From Lachnospiraceae bacterium (lineage in GTDB: Bacteria; Bacillota; Clostridia; Lachnospirales; Lachnospiraceae), in the NCBI GenBank assembly GCA_900759225.1, contig CAAEUM010000286.1, forward strand, positions 1-9,814: 9,814 nucleotides of DNA, in the 5' to 3' direction. Shown one piece after another: positions 1-6,621 of the stretch (the first letter of the stretch is position 1; each line of letters begins with the position of its first letter). The translations under genes were made by a program, and so were the position numbers. The notes under the pieces were generated by a model. It did no database searches. It saw only the letters and a list, made by a program, of their open reading frames with translations, and was not told the DNA's origin.

Positions 1-806
1 CCTCTGTTCCGGCCAGCAACATCCTCTTTAATCTGGAATCAGAGAAGGTATCTGACAGCGCTGTCTTTACAACGGAATCCGGTTCTTCCTCCCTGGTAGT
101 CAATTCTCTGGCGCCGGGGGAGACAACAGAGATCCGCACAGTCTTTACAGCAAGGGCAGGTGTTGACCAGCGCTCCTATTCCGTTACGATCAAGGAAAAG
201 TATGACAGTCCTGAGTTTAAAAATGCGGAAGAGAATATTGTGGTGGATATCCCTGTGAAGCAGTATGCCCGTTTAAGCACCAGCAATATTGATGTGATGC
301 CGGACAACATGACCGTAGGCTCCGAATCAAATGTTATGTTCGGGATCAACAACACAGGTAAGGTGATTCTCTATAATGTAACAGCATCTTTCCAGTCAGA
401 TTCCATTAAACCAGTGGAATCCTATGTGGGAAATATAAAGCCTGGGGAAACAGGAAATGTAGATACCATGCTCACAGGGATCGCACCTACATCTGATGAC
501 GGCACCATCCGGGTTTCCATCTCCTATGAGGATGAAAACGGGGTTGCCGCAGAACCAGTGGAAAAGGAATTTACCCTGATGGTAACTGAGGAAATGGAGA
601 TGGATATGTCCATGGATGTTTCCGCAGATGCAATGGAGATGGAGGAACCTCCATCCTTCTGGAAGAAGTACGGGCTATGGCTGGGACTGGCTGGAGCGGC
701 GGCAGTGACGGCAGCGGCAGTGATTCTCCTGCGCCGCCGCAGGCAGAAAAAACAGGCAGAACAGGAAGCAAAAGAAGCAGAGGATATAGACAATGAGATT
801 TCCTGA
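1..806 (+). CDS. Surface-anchored CARDB/COG1361-like adhesion-fold protein, 3' end only
   Basis: The reading frame is open from base 3 to the TGA at 804-806, giving 267 visible codons. The start lies outside the window; the ATG-like codon at 240 is internal. The visible part holds two or more repeats of an immunoglobulin-like beta-sandwich pattern, with NxxG turns and 'APGE' and 'KPGET' loops typical of CARDB/NEW3-type domains in COG1361 proteins. An acidic, methionine-rich stretch follows at about 594-645, with alternating Met-Glu and Met-Asp. Next comes one hydrophobic segment (about 675-735, Ala/Val/Leu rich) and a tail starting with four Arg and rich in Lys, Gln and Glu. This fits a mostly extracytoplasmic protein held by a C-terminal membrane anchor with a positive cytoplasmic end. 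Its stop overlaps the start of the ABC permease, so the two are probably translationally coupled; a role as the extracellular partner of that transporter is inferred. The substrate is unknown. Confidence 0.8.
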   Translation, partial: SVPASNILFNLESEKVSDSAVFTTESGSSSLVVNSLAPGETTEIRTVFTARAGVDQRSYSVTIKEKYDSPEFKNAEENIVVDIPVKQYARLSTSNIDVMPDNMTVGSESNVMFGINNTGKVILYNVTASFQSDSIKPVESYVGNIKPGETGNVDTMLTGIAPTSDDGTIRVSISYEDENGVAAEPVEKEFTLMVTEEMEMDMSMDVSADAMEMEEPPSFWKKYGLWLGLAGAAAVTAAAVILLRRRRQKKQAEQEAKEAEDIDNEIS

Positions 807-2181
807 CCTTCTGATCATGAGCATCAATAATTTAAGACGGAGAAAGCTTAGGACTTTTCTTACGGTTTTGGGGGTTATTATCGGAACTGCCTCCATTGTG
901 GTCATGGTGTCCTTAGGTATAGGTTTTAACGAGATGACCATGGCCCAGATCGCCTCCTGGGGAAGCCTTACTACCATTGAGGTGTACCCGGCGGGTGGCT
1001 CCGGAGGAATGGCAGTCATGGGGACCACTGGAGGTTCCGGCTCTTCTGAACCTAAGTATATTACAGATGAGGTTGTGGAGGACTTTTCGAAGCTTGAATA
1101 TGTCACCGGTGTTTCCCCGGTGCTTGACATTAATGTTGTAATGCGCCAGGGGGCCTATGAGGCTCAGTATCTGACGATCAAGGGCGTAGGACAGAACTAT
1201 CTGCAGCAGATCGAGCTTGGCGAGGGAAGTCTTCCAAAGCCCGGAGAGATGGGACTTGTAGTGGGGAACACAGTGATCCAGCAGTTTTCCAATGCAAAAA
1301 CAGGAAAGGGCTACTGGGATACCATGGAGGCTCCGGATGTGGATTTTATGGGGAAGCCCATGTTTGTAATCTTTGATATAGACGCCTACTACCAGAGCAA
1401 AAGCGGCGGGGGTCTTGGGGAGGATGCTTCCCCGGTGGCCCCGCCAAAGAAATATATGGTAAATACAAGCGGCATGGTAGCAGGAGGCCTGGAGGACTGG
1501 AACCAGTATTCCTACAATATTTATACAGATATTGACGGTCTTAAAAGCCAGCTGCGGAAGGTCTTCCGCAAAGGTGCAGCGATTCCCGGGCAGCCTACCA
1601 ATAAAAAGGGAAAGCCTCTGCCTTATTTTACTTACAGCAGCGCCCAGGTCTATGTGGATGATATGGAGCATGTATCTCAGGTCCAGAAGCAGCTGGCAGA
1701 TATGGGCTTTCAGGTAAGCAGCCAGGCGGACTGGCTGGAGAGCACCAGACAGCAGTCACAGATGGCCCAGGCAGTTCTTGCGGGTATCGGCGCAGTATCC
1801 CTCTTTGTAGCTGCGATCGGCATTGCCAATACCATGATGATGTCTATTTATGAGCGCACCAAGGAGATCGGGGTTATGAAGGTCCTCGGCTGTGATATGG
1901 GTAATATCCGCAATATGTTCCTTTTAGAATCCGGTTTTATTGGTTTTATGGGAGGTATTGCGGGAATTCTTTTAAGCTACGGGGTGTCCTTTTTGATCAA
2001 CCGGGTACTGAATCTGGCCCAGATGATGGGAGCAGGGGAGGGCGGAAACCTTTCCCAGATTCCCTTGTGGCTTGCAGGGTCAGCAGTTGCCTTTGCAGTG
2101 TTTGTGGGAATGGCGGCCGGTTTTATGCCTGCAATGCGTGCTATGAAGCTAAGCCCACTGGCTGCGATCCGAAATGACTAG
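793..2181 (+). CDS. MacB/FtsX-type ABC transporter permease
   Basis: A 462-residue membrane protein with the MacB-PCD plus FtsX layout. The short basic N-terminus (NNLRRRKLRTFLTVLGVIIG) leads into transmembrane helix 1 at about 21-45. A large extracytoplasmic domain spans about 46-325 and includes a Gly/Ser-rich loop near 68-85. Three C-terminal helices lie at about 327-351, 376-402 and 425-447. The cytoplasmic loop after helix 2 carries the family signature 'YERTKEIGVMKVLG' (353-366), which contacts the ATPase, and the protein ends with the typical 'P.AIR' tail. The family works as a dimer with a LolD/MacB-type ATPase to move lipids, peptides or drugs, or to transmit force; it does not carry its own nucleotide-binding domain, and none is visible here. 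The ATG at 793 lies 14 bp inside the previous gene, with AGAGGA upstream as a modest ribosome binding site. No strong terminator follows. The family call is firm; the substrate is not known. Confidence 0.92.
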   Translation: MRFPDLLIMSINNLRRRKLRTFLTVLGVIIGTASIVVMVSLGIGFNEMTMAQIASWGSLTTIEVYPAGGSGGMAVMGTTGGSGSSEPKYITDEVVEDFSKLEYVTGVSPVLDINVVMRQGAYEAQYLTIKGVGQNYLQQIELGEGSLPKPGEMGLVVGNTVIQQFSNAKTGKGYWDTMEAPDVDFMGKPMFVIFDIDAYYQSKSGGGLGEDASPVAPPKKYMVNTSGMVAGGLEDWNQYSYNIYTDIDGLKSQLRKVFRKGAAIPGQPTNKKGKPLPYFTYSSAQVYVDDMEHVSQVQKQLADMGFQVSSQADWLESTRQQSQMAQAVLAGIGAVSLFVAAIGIANTMMMSIYERTKEIGVMKVLGCDMGNIRNMFLLESGFIGFMGGIAGILLSYGVSFLINRVLNLAQMMGAGEGGNLSQIPLWLAGSAVAFAVFVGMAAGFMPAMRAMKLSPLAAIRND

Positions 2182-2274
2182 GGAGATTTTCAGGATGCGC
2201 TGTGAAAAAGAGAATAAAAAGCCAGGTAATAAATATCAGTAGAAAAATTAATAAGTAATTCTACTGAAAGAGTA

Positions 2275-2303
2275 TTGCAATATTAGAAAAAAGCATATAT
2301 AGT
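2275..2303 (+). promoter_or_regulatory. Sigma-A-type promoter of the purine operon
   Basis: TTGCAA at 2275-2280, a 17-base spacer and TATAGT at 2298-2303 form a good housekeeping promoter. Transcription would start at about 2309-2311, just before the first base of the riboswitch aptamer stem. That fit between promoter and RNA element supports both calls. Confidence 0.65.
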
Positions 2304-2307
2304 TAAA

Positions 2308-2395
2308 GCGGAGCGTGTGACTGGCGGATTGTGGAGCGTACCACAGGGGAGCACGCAGAGAAGCTGTAGATTAAAAGCCGGCCGCCTGGGCACAC
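2308..2395 (+). ncRNA. ZTP/ZMP riboswitch (pfl motif) aptamer
   Basis: The conserved blocks of the ZTP (pfl) aptamer are all present. Stem P1 pairs 2313-2317 (GCGTG) with 2352-2356 (CACGC). The conserved GTGACTGGCGG follows the 5' strand of P1. A small P2 pairs GTGG 2331-2334 with CCAC 2341-2344, followed by the conserved AGGGGAGC. The 3' domain holds the hallmark CCGCCTGGGCA at 2382-2392. GGCGG (2323-2327) is exactly complementary to CCGCC (2382-2386), giving the required pseudoknot. The class binds ZTP or its monophosphate ZMP (AICAR), which accumulates when 10-formyl-tetrahydrofolate is short. The two genes downstream convert ZMP to IMP, so ligand and gene function agree. Identification is from recalled consensus and pairing, not from a covariance search. 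Confidence 0.95.
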
Positions 2396-2427
2396 ATTGT
2401 TTTTTGTGTGCCCGGGGCCGGCTTTTT
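2373..2427 (+). terminator. Intrinsic terminator acting as riboswitch expression platform
   Basis: A long two-part stem: AAAAGCCGGCC (2373-2383) pairs with GGCCGGCTTTT (2416-2426), and GGGCACACA (2388-2396) pairs with TGTGTGCCC (2405-2413), ending in a run of five T. The 5' strand contains CCGCC and GGGC, which are needed for the aptamer pseudoknot and P3. Terminator and ligand-bound aptamer are therefore mutually exclusive. The predicted logic is that ligand binding prevents termination and switches the operon on. Confidence 0.9.
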
Positions 2428-2450
2428 GAGCAGCCATACACAGATAAAAA

Positions 2451-2456
2451 AGGAGG
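2451..2456 (+). promoter_or_regulatory. Ribosome binding site that fixes the IMP cyclohydrolase start
   Basis: AGGAGG lies 7 bases before the ATG at 2464. It places the start there and not at the in-frame GTG at 2317, which lies inside the riboswitch. Confidence 0.9.
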
Positions 2457-2463
2457 AAGCAGA

Positions 2464-3177
2464 ATGGAGCTTAAATCATTGGAACAGGAATTAAAGGGAA
2501 ATGCTTACCCGGGAAGAGGGATCGTGCTGGGAAAAACAGAGGATGGAAGCTGCTGCGCCATTGCCTATTTTATTATGGGAAGAAGCGCCAACAGCCGCAA
2601 CCGCGTGTTTGTGGAGGATGGAGATGGAATCCGCACCCAGGCCTTTGACCCGGCAAAGCTGGAGGATCCAAGCCTGATCATTTATGCGCCGGTCCGGGTG
2701 CTGGGAAATAAGACGATTGTCACAAATGGCGACCAGACTGATACGATCTATGAGGGCATGGATCATCAGATGACCTTTGAGCAGTCCTTGCGCTGCCGGG
2801 AGTTTGAGCCGGACGCTCCAAACTATACCCCCCGGATTTCCGGCATTGCCCATATTGAAAAAGGGCACTTAAGCTATGCCATGTCTATTTTAAAGAGTAA
2901 TCATGGGGATGCATCCTCCTGCCTGCGCTTTACCTATGCCTATGAAAATCCGCTGCCGGGTGAAGGCCATTTTATCCATACTTACATACATGATGGAAAC
3001 CCGCTGCCAAGCTTTAAGGGAGAACCAAAGGAAGTGAAAATAGAGGGAACCATTGACGAATTCACCCAGATGCTCTGGAACAGCCTGAATGAGGAAAACA
3101 AGGTATCCCTGTTTGTACGCTTTATTAAGATTGCTGATGGAACAAGCGAGACACGAATCGTAAATAAAAATCACTAA
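2464..3177 (+). CDS. purO: IMP cyclohydrolase, PurO-type stand-alone enzyme
   Basis: A 237-residue cytoplasmic protein that matches the IMP_cyclohyd family (PurO fold, related to Ntn-hydrolases). It would catalyse the last step of purine synthesis, ring closure of FAICAR to IMP. Visible family features are the N-terminal YPGRGIVLGKTEDG (15-28), then YFIMGRSANSRNRVF (35-49), GNKTIVTNGDQT (81-92), FEPDAPNYTPRI (114-125) and a C-terminal THTY-like stretch HTYIHDGNPLPSF (172-184). It is not related in sequence to the MGS-like N-terminal domain of bifunctional bacterial PurH. It sits directly behind a ZTP riboswitch and 12 bases before the AICAR transformylase, so the pair does the work of bifunctional PurH. 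PurO was first described in archaea; related proteins are annotated in some clostridia. The purO symbol is by family. Confidence 0.88.
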   Translation: MELKSLEQELKGNAYPGRGIVLGKTEDGSCCAIAYFIMGRSANSRNRVFVEDGDGIRTQAFDPAKLEDPSLIIYAPVRVLGNKTIVTNGDQTDTIYEGMDHQMTFEQSLRCREFEPDAPNYTPRISGIAHIEKGHLSYAMSILKSNHGDASSCLRFTYAYENPLPGEGHFIHTYIHDGNPLPSFKGEPKEVKIEGTIDEFTQMLWNSLNEENKVSLFVRFIKIADGTSETRIVNKNH

Positions 3178-3189
3178 GGAGATGGAAAC

Positions 3190-4368
3190 ATGAACGAGAT
3201 GGAATTAAAGTACGGCTGCAACCCAAATCAGAAGCCTTCCAGAATTTATATGGAGCAGGGCCAGGAGCTCCCGATCACAGTCCTTGGAGGGCGTCCCGGT
3301 TATATTAATCTGTTGGATGCCTTTAATGGCTGGCAGCTGGTGCGTGAACTGAAGGCGGCAACAGGGCTTCCGGCAGCAGCCTCCTTTAAACATGTTTCCC
3401 CGGCAGGTGCGGCAGTAGGCCTTCCCCTTTCCGATGTTTTAAAGAAAATTTACTGGGTAGATGACCTGGGTGAGCTGTCGCCTCTGGCCTGCGCCTATGC
3501 AAGAGCAAGAGGCGCTGATCGCATGTCCTCCTTCGGCGATTTTATTTCCTTGTCAGATGTCTGTGATGCAGATACTGCAAGGCTGATCAAGCGTGAGGTT
3601 TCTGACGGTGTGATCGCGCCTGGCTATGAGCCGGAGGCGCTGGAGCTGTTAAAGGCAAAGAAGAACGGAAATTACAATATTATTCAGATTGACCCGGACT
3701 ATGAGCCTGCCCCCATTGAGCGCAAGCAGGTATTTGGTGTTACCTTTGAACAGGGAAGGAATGATCTGGAGATCAACAAAGAGCTTTTAACCAACATTGT
3801 AACGGAAAATAAGGAGCTGCCGGAAACCGCAGCCATGGATCTGATGATCTCTCTGATCACTTTAAAATATACCCAGTCCAATTCCGTATGCTATGTAAAA
3901 GACGGACAGGCGATCGGAATCGGGGCAGGGCAGCAGTCCAGAGTGCACTGTACGCGTCTTGCAGGAAACAAGGCAGACAACTGGTACCTGCGTCAGGCAC
4001 CCAAGGTCTTAAACCTTCCGTTTGCGGAGGGCATCAAGCGGGCGGACAGGGATAATGCCATTGATGTTTACATTGGCGAGGATTCCATGGATGTGCTGGC
4101 AGATGGAAGATGGCAGAGGATTTTTAAGGAAAAGCTGGAGGAATTTACAAGAGAAGAAAAGCGGGCATGGCTGGATGGCCTTACAGGCGTTTCCCTTGGC
4201 TCTGATGCCTTCTTCCCATTTGGCGACAATATTGACCGCGCCTTTAAGAGCGGTGTTTCCTATGTGGCCCAGCCCGGCGGCTCCGTGCGGGATGATCAGG
4301 TGATTGAAACCTGTGATCAGTATCATATGGTAATGGCCTTTACAGGAATCAGGCTGTTCCATCATTGA
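3190..4368 (+). CDS. purH: Stand-alone AICAR formyltransferase (PurH C-terminal domain)
   Basis: A 392-residue enzyme that transfers a formyl group from 10-formyl-THF to AICAR (ZMP), giving FAICAR. It matches only the AICARFT part of PurH; the IMP cyclohydrolase (MGS-like) domain is missing, and the neighbouring PurO-type protein supplies that step. Signatures include KYGCNPNQ (7-14), INLLDAFNGWQLV (39-51) and the catalytic Lys-His in AASFKHVSPAG (Lys67, His68). Further on are GIGAGQQSRVHCTRLAGNKA, GSDAFFPFGDNIDRA and YVAQPGGSVRDD near the C-terminus. The length is typical for single-domain clostridial versions. A ribosome binding site (TAAGGAG) overlaps the stop of the upstream gene, so the two are probably co-translated. 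The gene lies under control of the ZTP riboswitch, whose ligand is this enzyme's substrate. A terminator follows. Confidence 0.95.
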   Translation: MNEMELKYGCNPNQKPSRIYMEQGQELPITVLGGRPGYINLLDAFNGWQLVRELKAATGLPAAASFKHVSPAGAAVGLPLSDVLKKIYWVDDLGELSPLACAYARARGADRMSSFGDFISLSDVCDADTARLIKREVSDGVIAPGYEPEALELLKAKKNGNYNIIQIDPDYEPAPIERKQVFGVTFEQGRNDLEINKELLTNIVTENKELPETAAMDLMISLITLKYTQSNSVCYVKDGQAIGIGAGQQSRVHCTRLAGNKADNWYLRQAPKVLNLPFAEGIKRADRDNAIDVYIGEDSMDVLADGRWQRIFKEKLEEFTREEKRAWLDGLTGVSLGSDAFFPFGDNIDRAFKSGVSYVAQPGGSVRDDQVIETCDQYHMVMAFTGIRLFHH

Positions 4369-4405
4369 TCCTGTCATAAGATACAATATAGCTTTTACAG
4401 TTTTG

Positions 4406-4450
4406 AGGGGCGTGTGAAAAAACATGAGTTTTTTCATGGGCCCTTTTTCT
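4406..4450 (+). terminator. Intrinsic terminator of the purine operon
   Basis: A strong hairpin: TGAAAAAAC (4415-4423) pairs with GTTTTTTCA (4428-4436) around the loop ATGA. An outer stem pairs GGGC (4408-4411) with GCCC (4440-4443) after two G-T pairs and one mismatch. The tail is TTTTTCTTT. It begins 37 bases after the AICAR formyltransferase stop. Confidence 0.9.
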
Positions 4451-4478
4451 TTACGCCGGGCCTTCTTTGTGCTATAAA
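4450..4478 (+). promoter_or_regulatory. Possible promoter for the LtaS-family gene
   Basis: TTTACG (4450-4455), a 17-base spacer and TATAAA (4473-4478) resemble a sigma-A promoter. If used, transcription would start near 4485 and the MITE-like element would form most of the roughly 200-base leader. No better promoter was seen between the element and the gene. Confidence 0.4.
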
Positions 4479-4498
4479 ATGAGGGAGGGGAAAAAGCC

Positions 4499-4506
4499 CC
4501 TTAATG
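4499..4506 (+). repeat. Target-site duplication, left copy
   Basis: CCTTAATG, repeated exactly at 4663-4670 on the other side of the element. The preceding base is also C, as is the last base of the element, so the direct repeat can be read as 9 bases. Confidence 0.7.
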
Positions 4507-4662
4507 GTAACAGTTCAGCCAGGGGGGCATCTTCTTAGTGCGGCTACACCGCACTAAGAAGCATCGGATGTCCATCCGATGTGAAAATTGATGTAAAAAT
4601 CCACTTACAAGCAAGCTTGACGTTGATTTTTACATCAATTTTCCCGCCCTCTGAACTGTTAC
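4507..4662. mobile_element. MITE-like element, 156 bp, with three internal hairpins
   Basis: The ends are perfect 12-bp inverted repeats: GTAACAGTTCAG (4507-4518) and CTGAACTGTTAC (4651-4662). They are flanked by an 8-bp direct repeat CCTTAATG, as expected after transposition. Inside are three perfect hairpins. The first has a 13-bp stem (4531-4543 with 4549-4561) and a 5-base loop. The second has 9-bp arms (4562-4570 with 4573-4581) and almost no loop. The third has a 19-bp AT-rich stem (4583-4601 with 4625-4643). There is no coding capacity, so movement would need a transposase supplied in trans. An 8-bp duplication is compatible with several insertion sequence families; the parent was not identified. 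The element lies between the purine operon terminator and the LtaS-family gene. It could instead be a structured intergenic repeat of the REP/BIME type, but the flanking duplication favours a transposed element. Confidence 0.75.
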
Positions 4663-4670
4663 CCTTAATG
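4663..4670 (+). repeat. Target-site duplication, right copy
   Basis: CCTTAATG, an exact copy of 4499-4506. It ends 6 bases before the ribosome binding site of the next gene. Confidence 0.7.
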
Positions 4671-4676
4671 ACATTC

Positions 4677-4681
4677 GGAGG
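4677..4681 (+). promoter_or_regulatory. Ribosome binding site that fixes a GTG start
   Basis: GGAGG lies 7 bases before GTG at 4689. The overlapping ATG at 4687 is followed at once by TGA, so GTG must be the start. Confidence 0.85.
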
Positions 4682-4688
4682 ATAAAAT

Positions 4689-6524
4689 GTGACAGAAAAC
4701 AGACAGATAAAAGCAAAAAAAGACCGGCTTGCTGGAATTTTGGGATTTTTGCTTATGCCGGCTCTTTCCTATGTATTATTTGAAGCAGTAACAGGCAATC
4801 TGGAAGGGATTTCCTGGTATATGGCAGTCCTTAATATTGGCTGGAACATGGCGCTGTATGTCCTTTTATTTGGCCTGACAGGCAGCACCAGGATTGCAAT
4901 CCCTGCAGCGTCTTTGGCCCTCTGGGCTATTTCCCTGGCGGAAACCTTTGTAGTGGCCTTCCGGGATAAGCCCATTATGCTGTGGGATGTGCTGGCAGTA
5001 CGTACAGCTATGACTGTAACGGGAAATTATCAGTTTTTCCTTACATCCCAGATGATTCTTTCTTTCCTGATTTTGATCGCAGCCAATCTGGTGATGTGGC
5101 AGTTTCCTCTCTATGTAAAGGGGCTTAGAAGGCGTCTTATTTCGGGGGGCTGCTGTGCCGGGGCCATTGCGGCTTACAGCCTTTTCTTTTTTGGTTATAT
5201 CCTTCCAGACTGGCGTCTGGGGCTGAATGTGTGGTCTTTAAATGAAACCTATAAGGAGTACGGCTATATGCTGTCTACCGCAGTATCCTTAAAGTATGTG
5301 GTGAAAAAGCCGCCGGAGGGCTACAGTCAGGAGTATGTAAGGGAGCTTGGCCTTAAGGCAGAGCAGGAAGCCCAGACTCGGGAAAAAAGAGGGGAGATCA
5401 TAGAACCTGTAAACCTGATCTGCATTATGAATGAGAGCTTTTCGGAGCTAAAGTGCGGAGGGGAATTTCAGACAAATGAAGAATACTTTCCGTTTTTTAA
5501 CAGTCTCAGGGAAAATACGATCCGCGGAAGCCTCTGTGTCCCAGTATTTGGCTCCATGACCAGCAATACGGAATTTGAATTCCTTACAGGGGATTCCATG
5601 GCCCTGCTCCCTGCCAATTCCATTGCCTATCAGTTTAATGTAAAGCCGGATGCTCTTACCATGGTAAGCACCTTAAAATCACAGGGATATAAAACGGCGG
5701 CCATGCATCCCTATCCAGGTGAAAACTGGAATCGGGCTCAGTGCTATGACAACATGGGCTTTGATATATTTTTAGATGAGGATTTTTATGAGGGCTGTGA
5801 AGAGGTGCGAAATTATGTCAGCGACCAGGCGGATTATGAAAAGATTATTGAAATGGTGGAGCAGAAGGAAAATCCACAGGATAAATTGTTTCTCTTTAAT
5901 GTGACTATGCAGAATCATGGCGGCTATGAGGGGATTTATGAGAATTTTCCGCAGGAAATTTATCTTACCGGAGAATATGAGGGGAAATATCCAAAGACAG
6001 ACCAGTACCTTTCACTCATGAAACGATCAGATGATGCCCTTAAGTTCCTTTTGGAATATTTTGAGAAAAAGGATGAGCCTACCATGATCGTGCTTTTCGG
6101 TGACCATCAGCCCAGCATAGAGGATGAATTCTATAATGAAATTGCGGGCATGGACAGCTCCCTGATTCCGGCGAAGGAGCACCTGATGTGGTATGAAACG
6201 CCCTTTATGATATGGACAAACTATGAGCAGCCTTCAAGGGACCTTGGAAGGCTGGGAGCGGTGTATCTGTCCTCCTATGTGCTGGAGGTAGCCGGGCTTG
6301 AGCTTACGCCTTACAATGAATTTCTTTTGGAGCTCTCAAAAAAGGTGCCAGTGGTACATCCCATTGGCTGCTATGACAGCCAGGGGGCCTATTATACCTG
6401 GGAGGAGGCGCTGACTGATGCCTGCCCATGGAGGGAAGAACTTCTTGCATATGAATGTCTTGTCTATAATCACAGCATGGACCGGAAAAAATGCAGGGAT
6501 GTATTTGCACTTCCCTCTCATTGA
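4689..6524 (+). CDS. LTA synthase/phosphoglycerol transferase family sulfatase-fold membrane enzyme
   Basis: A 611-residue protein with the LtaS/MdoB layout. Five predicted membrane helices (about 14-34, 45-63, 68-91, 119-138, 153-172) are followed by a linker and an extracellular sulfatase-type domain from about 240. Catalytic and metal residues expected for the family are visible. Glu249 is in NLICIMNESF, the Thr nucleophile is Thr291 in GSMTSNTEFEFLTG, and His340, Trp347 and Arg349 are in AMHPYPGENWNR. His410 is in TMQNHGGYEG, and Asp472-His473 are in FGDHQPS. Family members use phosphatidylglycerol to add glycerol-phosphate units to lipoteichoic acid or other surface glycans; which product is made here cannot be told. 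The start is a GTG. A MITE-like element sits just upstream, and no terminator follows, so transcription may continue into the peroxiredoxin gene. The C-terminal 70 residues after the domain are family-variable. Confidence 0.9.
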   Translation: MTENRQIKAKKDRLAGILGFLLMPALSYVLFEAVTGNLEGISWYMAVLNIGWNMALYVLLFGLTGSTRIAIPAASLALWAISLAETFVVAFRDKPIMLWDVLAVRTAMTVTGNYQFFLTSQMILSFLILIAANLVMWQFPLYVKGLRRRLISGGCCAGAIAAYSLFFFGYILPDWRLGLNVWSLNETYKEYGYMLSTAVSLKYVVKKPPEGYSQEYVRELGLKAEQEAQTREKRGEIIEPVNLICIMNESFSELKCGGEFQTNEEYFPFFNSLRENTIRGSLCVPVFGSMTSNTEFEFLTGDSMALLPANSIAYQFNVKPDALTMVSTLKSQGYKTAAMHPYPGENWNRAQCYDNMGFDIFLDEDFYEGCEEVRNYVSDQADYEKIIEMVEQKENPQDKLFLFNVTMQNHGGYEGIYENFPQEIYLTGEYEGKYPKTDQYLSLMKRSDDALKFLLEYFEKKDEPTMIVLFGDHQPSIEDEFYNEIAGMDSSLIPAKEHLMWYETPFMIWTNYEQPSRDLGRLGAVYLSSYVLEVAGLELTPYNEFLLELSKKVPVVHPIGCYDSQGAYYTWEEALTDACPWREELLAYECLVYNHSMDRKKCRDVFALPSH

Positions 6525-6549
6525 CAGGAATAGTGGGAGATGATATAGT
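6521..6549 (+). promoter_or_regulatory. Strong sigma-A promoter of the peroxiredoxin gene
   Basis: A perfect TTGACA (6521-6526), a 17-base spacer and TATAGT (6544-6549). The -35 box overlaps the stop codon of the LtaS-family gene. Transcription would start near 6556. A second TATAGT is at 6553-6558. Confidence 0.75.
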
Positions 6550-6557
6550 GAATATAG

Positions 6558-6571
6558 TTAGAATAAACTAA
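6558..6571 (+). promoter_or_regulatory. Operator-like inverted repeat at the peroxiredoxin transcription start
   Basis: TTAG, six bases, CTAA, extendable by one more base pair on each side (GTTAG at 6557-6561 with CTAAC at 6568-6572). It lies at about +2 to +16 of the predicted transcript, where a repressor would block initiation. TTAGAAT equals half of a PerR box, but the second half is one base too close for the 7-1-7 pattern. PerR control is therefore only a suggestion. Confidence 0.3.
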
Positions 6572-6621
6572 CAGATAGATATGGGAACCAGTCAACATAT
6601 ATTACAAAAAGGAGGCAGGGT

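Noticed and set aside
675..1130. Long minus-strand open frames opposite the ABC permease, AICAR formyltransferase and ahpC genes.
   Set aside because: They mirror well-supported genes, show no family motifs, and lack ribosome binding sites or promoters.
2237..2266. CAGTAGAA/TTCTACTG inverted repeat after the ABC permease as a terminator.
   Set aside because: Only 8 AT-rich base pairs, a 14-base loop and no T-run after it. Kept only as a possible weak structure. The rest of 2182-2274 shows nothing else.
2317..2463. In-frame GTG at 2317 as start of a longer IMP cyclohydrolase.
   Set aside because: It lies inside the riboswitch aptamer, and the extension would be translated through the terminator hairpin. 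ATG 2464 has an ideal AGGAGG.
4583..4643. Third hairpin of the MITE-like element as a terminator or small RNA.
   Set aside because: The stem is followed by CCCGCCC, not a T-run, and no convincing internal promoter was found.
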